From Pseudomonas cremoricolorata DSM 17059 = NBRC 16634 (GTDB lineage Bacteria > Pseudomonadota > Gammaproteobacteria > Pseudomonadales > Pseudomonadaceae): a DNA stretch of 64,000 nucleotides. The notes beneath the pieces are model-generated. The model saw only the letters and a list, made by a program, of their open reading frames with translations, ran no database searches and had not been told where the DNA came from. This document shows, piece after piece, positions 37,827 to 46,507 of the stretch. The number at the start of each line of letters is the position of its first letter. The first letter of the stretch is position 1. The translations under genes and the position numbers were made by a program. Location: assembly GCF_000425745.1 (NCBI RefSeq), contig NZ_AUEA01000009.1, positions 186,001-250,000 on the forward strand. The letters are read 5' to 3'.

Positions 37827-38036
37827 TTAGACCGCTTGAACTTCTTCAGCCTGCATGCCTTTCTGGCCGCGGGTAGCGACGAAAGTAACAGCCTGGCCTT
37901 CTTTCAGGCTTTTGAAGCCGTCAGATTGGATGGCTTTGAAGTGCACGAACAGGTCATCGCCCGATTGCGGGGTGATGAAGCCGTAGCCTTTCTCATCGTT
38001 GAACCACTTAACAGTACCGGATTGACGGTTGGACAT
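37827..38036 (-). CDS. CspA-family cold-shock protein
   Basis: 69 residues starting [23 protein letters not shown]1 KGYGFITP and RNP2 LFVHFKAI are intact. Single-stranded nucleic-acid binding protein, an RNA chaperone. The ribosome site AAGGAGA is strong. Which cold-shock paralogue it is cannot be told from the sequence. Confidence 0.94.
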   Translation of the reverse strand: MSNRQSGTVKWFNDEKGYGFITPQSGDDLFVHFKAIQSDGFKSLKEGQAVTFVATRGQKGMQAEEVQAV

Positions 38037-38359
38037 GTGTCTGTCTCCTTGGACAAAGTTGATTTCGGCACAGGAAACGCCCCGGCCGGACTGAGTGCAA
38101 AGAGTAGGAAAATTCAGCGATGAGCAGATTGGTATCGTGCATCAAACTAGAGATTCTCGGTGTCACGTGCAGCACAGTGGCGACACCTTAACCCACTTTC
38201 CGCGACCTGCCAATGGTCTGAATGCGGATTGCTGTCATTCACTGCGACAGACGGCCAGCCCACATATGGCGCGGGATGCGGCGCAGAACTTTAACCCGCA
38301 GGCAAGGACCGGTAAGATGCGCGTCAGATTTTCCTTCGCACTCTCAGGACACCCCCGCC
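38037..38359. other. 323-base divergent gap between cold-shock gene and dcd
   Basis: Contains the 5' leader of the cold-shock gene on the left. A possible dcd -10 (TAAGAT, about 38313-38318) is on the right. Long cold-shock leaders often fold as RNA thermosensors, but I cannot assign a defined structure. Confidence 0.4.
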
Positions 38360-38926
38360 ATGAGCATCAAATCGGACAAGTGGATTCGCCGCATGGCGCA
38401 GGAACACGGCATGATCGAACCGTTCGTCGAGCGCCAGATGCGCGGCGAGGCCGATAGCCGGGTCATTTCCTTCGGCGTTTCCAGCTACGGCTACGACGTG
38501 CGCTGCGCTGATGAATTCAAGGTCTTCACCAACATCAACTCGGCTACCGTCGATCCGAAGAACTTCGATGCTGGCAGCTTCGTCGACATCAAGAGCGATG
38601 TCTGCATCATCCCGCCGAACTCCTTCGCCCTGGCCCGTACTGTCGAGTATTTCCGCATTCCGCGTAACGTGCTGACCATCTGCCTGGGCAAGAGCACTTA
38701 CGCCCGTTGCGGCATCATCGTCAATGTCACGCCGCTGGAGCCAGAGTGGGAAGGGCATGTGACTCTGGAATTCTCCAACACCACGACCTTGCCGGCGAAG
38801 ATCTACGCCAATGAAGGCGTGGCGCAAATGCTCTTCCTCGAATCCGACGAAGAATGTGAAGTGTCTTACAAGGACCGTGGCGGCAAGTACCAGGGCCAGC
38901 GCGGTGTGACCCTGCCGCGCACCTGA
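38360..38926 (+). CDS. dcd: dCTP deaminase
   Basis: 188 residues from ATG 38360 ([20 protein letters not shown]), the usual length. Motifs [13 protein letters not shown], catalytic-region [20 protein letters not shown] and the C-terminal [14 protein letters not shown]. Trimeric enzyme making dUTP for thymidylate synthesis. A 46-residue upstream extension is not supported. Confidence 0.95.
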   Translation: MSIKSDKWIRRMAQEHGMIEPFVERQMRGEADSRVISFGVSSYGYDVRCADEFKVFTNINSATVDPKNFDAGSFVDIKSDVCIIPPNSFALARTVEYFRIPRNVLTICLGKSTYARCGIIVNVTPLEPEWEGHVTLEFSNTTTLPAKIYANEGVAQMLFLESDEECEVSYKDRGGKYQGQRGVTLPRT

Positions 38927-38980
38927 GATCGGCAGCCAAGGGAATTGTTTCCCTGATCGGCACTCCAACGTATCAGTCGA

Positions 38981-39022
38981 GGCCGCTGCCGTTCGATCGC
39001 ACTCGTTCAAACGGCAGCGGCC
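38981..39022. terminator. GC-rich inverted repeat after dcd
   Basis: A 13-base perfect stem GGCCGCTGCCGTT / AACGGCAGCGGCC with a 16-base loop. Only a short T-run follows. Likely terminator between dcd and the proline-rich ORF. Confidence 0.6.
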
Positions 39023-39042
39023 AGTTTCGTCAGGAGAAGCCT

Positions 39043-39279
39043 ATGAAGCTCAATGCTGCTGTCAGTGCCAAGCTGGCTGTCCTCCAGCCCAACCACGTCG
39101 GCGTGCCCGCCTGGTCACTGCTGGCCCACCCACCTGTCCCTCCCTTGCCCCATTACCTCGGCGGCGTGCCGCACCAGCCTGGCCCCGACACGCCACAGCC
39201 GGGCGAACCGGGTGACATCCCCGATGTGCCAGGCGAACCTACCCTGCCCGATGAGCCGCCTCCCGCCCCCGTGGCCTGA
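39043..39279 (+). CDS. proline-rich small hypothetical protein
   Basis: 78 residues beginning MKLNAAVSAKLAVLQPNHVG. About one third of the second half is Pro, with P-x-x-P and GEP/DEP spacing (PGPDTPQPGEPGDIPDVPGE). A clear AGGAG ribosome site stands 6 bases before the ATG, the main reason to accept it. No signal peptide or membrane segment. Family unknown to me. An overlapping +2-frame ORF (39053-39283) is less likely, lacking a ribosome site. Confidence 0.5.
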   Translation: MKLNAAVSAKLAVLQPNHVGVPAWSLLAHPPVPPLPHYLGGVPHQPGPDTPQPGEPGDIPDVPGEPTLPDEPPPAPVA

Positions 39280-39297
39280 TTAGCGCCGACTGCCTGA

Positions 39298-40008
39298 TTA
39301 GCCCTGCACCGTCCAGACCCGCTCGGCGCCCGCAACGAAAATACGTGCGCCGGGTTGCGGGTCGATGGTCCAGCCGCCGGTAAATTCGCCGAAGGCCGGT
39401 AGCAGGCTGACGCCAGGCTCGATCACGAAGCACGGCAGGCGCAGCCGCTGCCGGCCCCGTCCGCGCAGCACGAAGGCTGGGTGCACGTGCCCGGCCAGCA
39501 CGGGCCGCTCGGCATGCGCATGCGGTTCATGCTGCAAGGCGAACGGACCGAGCATCAACGGTTCATCCACCACTTCCATATTCAACGATGCCGGCGGGTC
39601 GCCGGCGTTGTGGTCGTGGTTGCCGCGCACCAACGTCATTGCCAAGTGTGGATTGGCTTCACGCCAACCCTGAAGACGGGCCAGGGTTGCGGGCGCGCGG
39701 GCGCTGCGGGCGTGGAGGAAATCACCCAGTACGATCAACCGCTCGCAGGCATGCCGATTCACCAGCACCTGCAGCCTGTCGAGGGTCGCCTGGGTCGTGC
39801 CGCGTGGCACCGGCTGGTGCAGGGCACGGTAGCTCGCGGCCTTGCCGATATGCACATCGGCGACCAGCAGCGCGCGCTGGGCGGGCCAGTAGATGGCTTT
39901 GTCAGGCAGCAGCCAAAGCGTTTCACCGCTGTGTTCGATGGCCAGGTAGTCGGTGGCAGGGCAGGATGCGTGCGGCGGGTTGGCAGGGGGCAGGGTAGGG
40001 CTGGTCAT
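39298..40008 (-). CDS. pdeM: ligase-associated phosphoesterase PdeM
   Basis: 236 residues. Calcineurin-like metallophosphoesterase motifs DVHIGK (51-56), [17 protein letters not shown] and GHVHPAF bind two metals. It belongs to the ligase-associated DNA-damage set with an Lhr-type helicase, DNA ligase and MBL exonuclease. Its start overlaps the helicase stop (40005-40008). The preference for nucleic acid as substrate is inferred from the association. Confidence 0.88.
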   Translation of the reverse strand: MTSPTLPPANPPHASCPATDYLAIEHSGETLWLLPDKAIYWPAQRALLVADVHIGKAASYRALHQPVPRGTTQATLDRLQVLVNRHACERLIVLGDFLHARSARAPATLARLQGWREANPHLAMTLVRGNHDHNAGDPPASLNMEVVDEPLMLGPFALQHEPHAHAERPVLAGHVHPAFVLRGRGRQRLRLPCFVIEPGVSLLPAFGEFTGGWTIDPQPGARIFVAGAERVWTVQG

Positions 40009-42461
40009 CGGCGCTCGGCGGCTTTCTCCAGATCGGCGACCATTCGGGCGATACGGTCAGCCAGTTTTTCGCTGCTGAGGGTGTCACGCAGGCCTTCGAC
40101 CAGCAAGGCAAAGGCCAGTGGCCCAGGGCGGGGCAGTTCACGCAGGTCGAGGGCCAGGCCGCCGATGCGTTGCAACTGTTCATGCAGGCGTTCGATTTCA
40201 AGCTCCTCGCGCAACACCTCGTCACGCGCCTGGCCCAGCAGCAGGTTGTCGGCATCGTGCTTGCGGAACACTTCGTAGAACAGCCCACTGGAGGCCTGAA
40301 TCTGCCGCGTACTTTTCTGCGCCGCCGGGTAGCCGCCGAACACCAGGCCGGCGATCTGCGCGATCTCGCGGAAGCGGCGCAGGGCCATCTCGCCGGCATT
40401 CAGGCTCGCGGTCACGTCCTCCAGCAGATGCTCGGTCGACAGCGCTTCGGGCAGATACGCCGCCCAGTCCACCGGGCTTGGACTGAGCAACTCGAAGCCG
40501 TAGTCGCTGACGGCGATCGAGATCGACAGCGGCTGCGCGCGGCTGACGCGCCAGGCGATGAGATTGGCCAGGCCCAGATTGGCCATGCGCCCGGCGAAAG
40601 GGTAGAGGAACAGATGCCAGCCTTGCCGGGTGTGCAAGGTTTCGGCAAGCAAGGTGCCGAGCGTTGGCAGTGCCGACCAGCGCGCCTGCAGTTCGAGCAG
40701 TGGGCGCACCGCACGCAGTTCCGGGCTGGCGAAACGGCCGTGAGCGGCGCCGTCGAGCTGGGCCACCAGGGCCTGGGCCAGCTCGCTCGACAGCGGCATG
40801 CGTCCGCCGCTCCAGCGCGCCACTGCCGCCTTGCGCGCAGTGCTGCGGCGCACGTAGGCGGTCATGTTCTCGACCCGCACCAGTTCCAGCACACGGCCGC
40901 CGAACACCAGGGTGTCGCCCGGGCGCAGTCGCGAGATGAACGATTCCTCGACGCTGCCCAGGTGCTTGCCGCCGCCGCCCTTGCTCCAGTATTTGAGTTG
41001 CAGGCTGGCGTCGCTGACGATGGTGCCGATGCCCATCCGATGGCGCCGCGCCAGGCGCTCGCTGGCGACCCGCCAGACGCCATCGGCATGCCGTTCGACC
41101 CGTTGGTAGTCGGGGTAGGCGCTGAGCGAGTCACCGCCGTGGCAGACGAAGTCCAGCGCCCACTGCCACTGGCTGTCGCGCAGGTCGTGGAAGGCCCAGG
41201 TACTGCGCACCTCGGCAAGCAGTTCGTCGGCGCGAAAACCACTGCCCAAGGCCATGCTGACCAGGTGCTGAACCAGCACATCCATGCACAGCCGTGGCGA
41301 CTGGCGGCCCTCGAGATGACCGGCCGCCAGCGCCTCGCGAGCGGCCGCTGCTTCCACCAGTTCAAGGCTATGGGTCGGCACCAGGGTGATGCGGGACGGC
41401 CGCCCTGGAGCGTGCCCGGAACGCCCGGCACGTTGCACCAGGCGCGCGATGCCCTTGCTCGAGCCGATCTGCAGCACCCGTTCGACCGGCAGAAAATCCA
41501 CCCCCAGATCCAGGCTGGAGGTGCACACCACGGCCTTCAAGGTGCCTTCCTTGAGGCTGCGTTCGACCCAGTCGCGGGTGTCACGCGCCAATGATGCATG
41601 GTGCAGGGCAATCAGCCCGGCCCAGTCTGGCCGCGCATCGAGCAGGGCCTGATACCACAGCTCGGCCTGGGCACGGGTATTGGTGAACACCAGGCAACTG
41701 CTGCTGGCATCGATCTGCTCGCTGACCGCCTTGAGCAACTTCAGGCCCATGTGCCCGGCCCAGGGGAAGCGTTCGATGTCTGGTGGCAGCAAAGTGTCGA
41801 CGTCCAGGCGTTTGTCCTGTTTGCCCTGAACCAATTGGCCGCCGTTGGGCAGCAACACCTGCAGCGCATGATCGAGATTGCCCAGCGTCGCCGACAGGCC
41901 CCACACGCGCAGTTGCGGATGCCAGCGGCGCAAGCGGGCCAGAGCCAGTTGCAGCTGCACCCCGCGTTTGTTGCCGAGCAACTCGTGCCACTCATCCACC
42001 ACCACCATGCGCAGGCTGGCGAAGTCCGTTTCGGCCTGGGCACGGGTCAGCAGCAGCGTCAGGCTTTCCGGGGTGGTGATCAGCACGCTGGGCAGGCGCC
42101 GGGCCTGGCGCGCGCGTTCGGCGCTGCGGGTATCGCCGCTGCGCACGCCGACGCTCCAGTGCAGTTGCAGGTCGTCGAGCGGCGCCTGCAAGGCGCGTGC
42201 AGTGTCTGCTGCCAGCGCGCGCATGGGGGTGATCCACAGCACCTGCAACGGCGCCGCCTGGCGGGGCGTGCCAGCGGCAGTGCTGGCGAAGGCGCGCAGA
42301 GCTCCCAGCCACACCGCGTAGGTCTTGCCGGCGCCGGTACTGGCATGCAACAGGCCGGACTCACCGCGTCCCACCGCGGCCCATACGCTGCGCTGGAAGG
42401 CGAACGGCTTCCAGCCACGGGTGGCGAACCAGGAAGTGGCGAGGTCAGCGGGTGGTGGCAT
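40005..42461 (-). CDS. ligase-associated DEXH-box helicase (Lhr family)
   Basis: 818 residues. Walker A STGAGKT (41-47), DEWH box in [11 protein letters not shown], motif TPESLTLLL, and the RecA2 motif [17 protein letters not shown]-terminal Lhr-core region follows, with an WH/DUF4145-like segment. This is the Lhr subfamily that travels with ATP-dependent ligase, PdeM and MBL exonuclease. It probably unwinds or remodels nucleic acid during repair. Confidence 0.9.
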   Translation of the reverse strand: MPPPADLATSWFATRGWKPFAFQRSVWAAVGRGESGLLHASTGAGKTYAVWLGALRAFASTAAGTPRQAAPLQVLWITPMRALAADTARALQAPLDDLQLHWSVGVRSGDTRSAERARQARRLPSVLITTPESLTLLLTRAQAETDFASLRMVVVDEWHELLGNKRGVQLQLALARLRRWHPQLRVWGLSATLGNLDHALQVLLPNGGQLVQGKQDKRLDVDTLLPPDIERFPWAGHMGLKLLKAVSEQIDASSSCLVFTNTRAQAELWYQALLDARPDWAGLIALHHASLARDTRDWVERSLKEGTLKAVVCTSSLDLGVDFLPVERVLQIGSSKGIARLVQRAGRSGHAPGRPSRITLVPTHSLELVEAAAAREALAAGHLEGRQSPRLCMDVLVQHLVSMALGSGFRADELLAEVRSTWAFHDLRDSQWQWALDFVCHGGDSLSAYPDYQRVERHADGVWRVASERLARRHRMGIGTIVSDASLQLKYWSKGGGGKHLGSVEESFISRLRPGDTLVFGGRVLELVRVENMTAYVRRSTARKAAVARWSGGRMPLSSELAQALVAQLDGAAHGRFASPELRAVRPLLELQARWSALPTLGTLLAETLHTRQGWHLFLYPFAGRMANLGLANLIAWRVSRAQPLSISIAVSDYGFELLSPSPVDWAAYLPEALSTEHLLEDVTASLNAGEMALRRFREIAQIAGLVFGGYPAAQKSTRQIQASSGLFYEVFRKHDADNLLLGQARDEVLREELEIERLHEQLQRIGGLALDLRELPRPGPLAFALLVEGLRDTLSSEKLADRIARMVADLEKAAERR

Positions 42462-42528
42462 GCGCGGCGGCGTCCAGGCGGGCTATGTTGCTACAGACCG
42501 CGCGCTGACCCGGTTGGTTTTACCGAGC

Positions 42529-43644
42529 TCAGTTGCCCAGCAGATAACCGCTGCGACACACCTGCTCGCCTGCGATGTGGGCGATGACCATGCCTGCTGT
42601 GGCCATGCGCCGCACGCTGCGTGCGTACAGCAGTCCGGCATGACTGCTGTACACGCTGCTGACCTGATCGGTCAGCGGGTCGATGATCTCGGCCACCAGT
42701 GCCCCCGACTCGAGCCATTGGCCAGGCTGGGCGTGGTACACCAACAGCCCGCCGCGGGTGGCTGTCAGCGCTTGCACCGCGGCCAGTGGCGTCGCTGCAC
42801 GGGGCAACGCAGGCAAGGCTGGGGCGTCACCGGCAATCACTCCGCGCAGGGTCAGGTAATCGAGAATCGCCTGGCAGTCCTGTTGCGCCAGGGCATGGCT
42901 GACATCGGCCTGACCGCGCAGCTCGAGGGTCACCGACAACGTGCCCAGGGGAATCGGAAAACGCGTGCCGAAGCGCTGTTGCAGTTGCCACCAGACCAGG
43001 CTGAAACACTCATCGAACGATTGCCCGCCCGAGTCGGTGGCAAGCAAGCTGGCCTGCGCACCCAGGTAGCGCGCCAGCGGTTCGATCTGCGGCCAGGCAT
43101 CTGGGGTGGTGTAGAGGTGCTCGACGGCCTGGAAATCACAGTGCAGATCGAGCACCAGTTCAGCGTCACAGGCCAGCCGTTGCAGGGTCAGGCGCAGTGA
43201 TTGCAAGGGCGTCTGCGGCTGATGATCGGCCAGCGCCTGGCACAGTTGCTGGCGTATCAGCGTCGCATTGGCCTGAGCGTCCTGGCTCAGTTGCCCCTCG
43301 ATGGCATCGCCGACGCTGTCTGCCAGGTCGATGAAGCGACGATTGAAGTTCTCTCCGCTATGCAGCTCGAAGCGCCCGAACGGCGCGTCGAGCAGCACTT
43401 GTTCCAGGCCGATGGGATTGGCCACCGGCACCAGTACCACCTCGCCGCACAGGCGGCCGGCACTTTCCAGGCTTTGCAGGCGCTGCTTGAGGTGCCAGGC
43501 CACGAGCATGCCTGGCAGTTCGTCGGCATGCAGCGAGGCCTGGATGTAGGTCTTGCTGGTGCCGCGCGGGCCAAAGTGGAAGCTGTGCAGATGGCGGCTG
43601 ACGCCAGGCACGGAGCAGAGCAGTTCGTGGGAAGCGTGGTGCAT
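42529..43644 (-). CDS. M14-family / succinylglutamate desuccinylase-aspartoacylase-like protein
   Basis: 371 residues from ATG 43644 (MHHASHELLCSVPGVSRHLH). Zinc site elements are ASLHADELPG (H-x-x-E) and, later, LDLHCDF. A C-terminal beta-rich domain reads like the SgdA/aspartoacylase tail (LVYHAQPGQWLESGALVAEI). Family enzymes hydrolyse amide bonds of acylated amino acids. It sits between the helicase and ligase genes of the repair cluster, same direction, with gaps of 67 and 119 bases and no overlaps, unlike the tightly joined pairs on either side. A link to repair is not established. Confidence 0.75.
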   Translation of the reverse strand: MHHASHELLCSVPGVSRHLHSFHFGPRGTSKTYIQASLHADELPGMLVAWHLKQRLQSLESAGRLCGEVVLVPVANPIGLEQVLLDAPFGRFELHSGENFNRRFIDLADSVGDAIEGQLSQDAQANATLIRQQLCQALADHQPQTPLQSLRLTLQRLACDAELVLDLHCDFQAVEHLYTTPDAWPQIEPLARYLGAQASLLATDSGGQSFDECFSLVWWQLQQRFGTRFPIPLGTLSVTLELRGQADVSHALAQQDCQAILDYLTLRGVIAGDAPALPALPRAATPLAAVQALTATRGGLLVYHAQPGQWLESGALVAEIIDPLTDQVSSVYSSHAGLLYARSVRRMATAGMVIAHIAGEQVCRSGYLLGN

Positions 43645-43763
43645 GGACGATCCTGGGGCGACTCGAGTGGTGGACGGGAGCGGGCGCTGAGCCGTGAATG
43701 AAAGCACAGGATGGCCGCAAGCGCTGCGCTGTTGTGCATCACCAGCAGCTCAGGCGTGGGCCT

Positions 43764-45422
43764 TCAGCCGAGCAGACCTTGCAGAATGGCCAGGTCGTCA
43801 GCCTGCTCGACGGTCTTGTCCTGGCGCCAGCGCAGCATACGCGGGAAGCGCACGGCGATGCCGCTCTTGTGCCGTTTGGACAGGGCGATGCCCTCGAAAC
43901 CCAGTTCGAAGACCAAGGTCGGGGTGACGCTGCGCACCGGGCCGAAGGTCTCCACGGTGGTCTTGCGCACGATGGCGTCGACCTTGCGCATTTCTTCATC
44001 GCTCAGGCCCGAGTAGGCCTTGGCGAACGGCACCAGGGTGCGCTGCGCAGTACCCGGTGGGCCATCCCACACCGCGAAGGTGTAATCGCTGTACAGACTG
44101 GCGCGACGACCATGCCCGCGCTGGGCATAGATCAGCACCGCATCGACGCTGAACGGATCGACCTTCCATTTCCACCACACGCCCATGTCCTTGGTGCGCC
44201 CGACGCCGTACAGCGCCTCACGGTGCTTGAGCATCATGCCCTCGACCCCAAGGCTGCGCGAGGCTTCGCGCTGGCGTTCGAGGTCGGCCCAGTCCTGGCC
44301 GTGCAACAGCGGCGAGAGCAGCACGGGCGCCAGCGGATACTGCTCGGTGAGCTGTTCGAGCTGCCTGCGCCGTTCATGCTGCGGGCGGCTGCGCCAGTCT
44401 TCGCCCTGCCATTCGAGCAGGTCGTAGGCTTGCAGCACCACCGGCGCATCGGCCAGCAGCTTCTTGCCCAAGGTCTTGCGGCCCAATCGTTGTTGCAGCA
44501 GGGCGAAGGGTTGCACGGCCACGTCATCAGCGCCGTTTCCGGGCTTCCACACCAGAATCTCGCCGTCCAGCACCACGCCGTCCGGCAGGGTTTCGGTCAG
44601 GCTGTGCAGCTCTGGAAAGCGTTCGGTGATCAGTTCTTCGCCGCGCGACCAGATCCACAGCTGGCCATCGCGCTTGACCACCTGGGCGCGGATGCCGTCC
44701 CACTTCCACTCGATCTGCCACTGGCTGGGCGCGCCGATCAGGGTCTGAAATTCCTCACTCGGCGCTTGCAGGGCGTGGGCGAGGAAGAACGGGTAGGGCT
44801 GGCCGCCGCGCTCCTGGTGTTCCTGCTCGGACTCGGCGGCTATCAGCTTCAGGTAGCTGGCGGCGCTGGGCCGGTGGCTGAGGTCGGTATAGCCAACCAG
44901 GCGCTGCGCCACGCGTTTCGCATCGAGCTCGGCCAACTGCGCCAAGGCGCGGGTCACCAGCAGCTTCGAGACGCCCACGCGAAAGCTGCCAGTGATCAGC
45001 TTCAGGCACAGCATCAGGCTTGGGCGATCGAGCTGCGCCCACAGCTGCGGCAGGCGTTCGTGCAGGGCCTCGGGAGTCTGCCCACGTAGCGGCAACAGGT
45101 ACTGCTCGACCCAGTGAGCCAGGCCTTCGTCGGTGGCATGCTCGCTTTCCGGCAGCAGCAGGGAAATGGTTTCGGCCATGTCGCCCACGGCCTGGTAGCT
45201 TTCTTCGAACAGCCATTCCGGCAGGCCCGACAACTGCGTGGCCAGCTCGCGCAGCACCCGCGTCGGCACCAGTTGCCGCGGGCGACCGCCAGCCAGAAAG
45301 TACACCGCCCAGGCGGCGTCCTGCGCTGGAGCCTGGGCGAAGTATTCGCGCAGGGCGAGCAGCTTGGCGTTGCTCGAGGTGGTGGCATCGAGGCGCAGGT
45401 ACAGCTCGGCAAAGGCTTTCAT
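43764..45422 (-). CDS. ATP-dependent DNA ligase (LigB/LigC-type, ligase-associated cluster)
   Basis: 552 residues. Nucleotidyl-transfer motif I is K240-W-D-G243 in QIEWKWDGIRAQ; motif III ILVWKPG and motif V-like KWKVDPFSVD are visible. An N-terminal domain of about 230 residues resembles the DNA-binding domain of archaeal/eukaryal ligases. It seals nicks using ATP, a backup to NAD-dependent LigA. Its start overlaps the exonuclease stop (45419-45422). Confidence 0.9.
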   Translation of the reverse strand: MKAFAELYLRLDATTSSNAKLLALREYFAQAPAQDAAWAVYFLAGGRPRQLVPTRVLRELATQLSGLPEWLFEESYQAVGDMAETISLLLPESEHATDEGLAHWVEQYLLPLRGQTPEALHERLPQLWAQLDRPSLMLCLKLITGSFRVGVSKLLVTRALAQLAELDAKRVAQRLVGYTDLSHRPSAASYLKLIAAESEQEHQERGGQPYPFFLAHALQAPSEEFQTLIGAPSQWQIEWKWDGIRAQVVKRDGQLWIWSRGEELITERFPELHSLTETLPDGVVLDGEILVWKPGNGADDVAVQPFALLQQRLGRKTLGKKLLADAPVVLQAYDLLEWQGEDWRSRPQHERRRQLEQLTEQYPLAPVLLSPLLHGQDWADLERQREASRSLGVEGMMLKHREALYGVGRTKDMGVWWKWKVDPFSVDAVLIYAQRGHGRRASLYSDYTFAVWDGPPGTAQRTLVPFAKAYSGLSDEEMRKVDAIVRKTTVETFGPVRSVTPTLVFELGFEGIALSKRHKSGIAVRFPRMLRWRQDKTVEQADDLAILQGLLG

Positions 45423-46435
45423 GGCTGGCCCTCGGCGCTGGCGCTGTCGTCTTCATCGCCGTATTCGGTAACGAAACCGCGGGCATCCAGGCCGATCTCG
45501 CACAGGTAGCGCACCAGTACGTTGACCGAGCCGTGGGTCACCATCACCCGCTCGGCGCCGGTCTGCTCGATGGCCCACAGCAGCCCTGGCCAGTCGGCAT
45601 GGTCGGAGAGCACAAAGCCGCGGTCGACGCCACGCCGCCGGCGGGTGCCGCGCAGGCGCATCCAGCCGCTGGCGAAGGCGTCACTGTAGTCACCGAAACG
45701 GCGCATCCAGCTGCTGCCGCCAGCCGAGGGCGGGGCCATGATCAGCGCCTGGCGCAACAGCGGATCGTTACGCGCGAAGTCGCCGGCGTAGTGAGTGTCG
45801 GGCAGGGCGATGCCGGCCTCGCGATAGACCCGGTTCAGCGGCTCCACGGCGCCATGCACGAGAATCGGGCCGATGCTGGGGTCCAGGCCATGGAGGATGC
45901 GCTGGGCCTTGCCGAAGGCATAGCAGAACAGCACGCTGGCTTTGCCTTGCGCAACGTTGCCGCGCCACCAGTCGTTGATCTGGGCGAAGATTTCGGCCTG
46001 GCTGGGCCAGCGGTAGATCGGCAGGCCGAAGGTCGATTCGGTGATGAAGGTGTGGCAACGCACCGGCTCGAAGGGCGCGCAGGTGCCGTCGGGTTCGACC
46101 TTGTAGTCGCCCGAGGCTACCCACACCTCGCCTTGATATTCCAGGCGCACCTGGGCCGAGCCCAGCACGTGGCCGGCCGGGTGCAGGCTGAGGGTCACAC
46201 CGTGGTGCACCAGGCGTTCGCCGTAGGGCAGGGTCTGCAGGTTGATGTCCTGCCCCAGGCGGCTGCGCAACACGCCAGCGCCGGGTGCGGCGGTGAGGTA
46301 GTGGCCGTTGCCTGGGCGCGAATGGTCGCCGTGGCCGTGGGTGATGACCGCCCGTGCCACTGGGCGCCAGGGGTCGATGTAGAAAGTCCCTGGCGGGCAG
46401 TACAGGCCTTCGGGGCGAGCGATGACAAGATCCAT
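45419..46435 (-). CDS. ligase-associated MBL-fold exonuclease
   Basis: 338 residues. Metallo-beta-lactamase motif H33-G-H35-G-D37-H38 and a beta-CASP region with FVLSDHADWPGLL. Homologues are described as SNM1/Pso2-like exonucleases of the ligase-associated repair group. First gene of the cluster; 72 bases after the acylase gene in the same direction. Confidence 0.88.
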   Translation of the reverse strand: MDLVIARPEGLYCPPGTFYIDPWRPVARAVITHGHGDHSRPGNGHYLTAAPGAGVLRSRLGQDINLQTLPYGERLVHHGVTLSLHPAGHVLGSAQVRLEYQGEVWVASGDYKVEPDGTCAPFEPVRCHTFITESTFGLPIYRWPSQAEIFAQINDWWRGNVAQGKASVLFCYAFGKAQRILHGLDPSIGPILVHGAVEPLNRVYREAGIALPDTHYAGDFARNDPLLRQALIMAPPSAGGSSWMRRFGDYSDAFASGWMRLRGTRRRRGVDRGFVLSDHADWPGLLWAIEQTGAERVMVTHGSVNVLVRYLCEIGLDARGFVTEYGDEDDSASAEGQP

Positions 46436-46507
46436 GGCGGTGGCGCCGAGCAGGGAGTTCCTGTTGGGAGCGCCGCGCCGCGCTGGAAGTTCGACCGAAT
46501 CGTCAGC

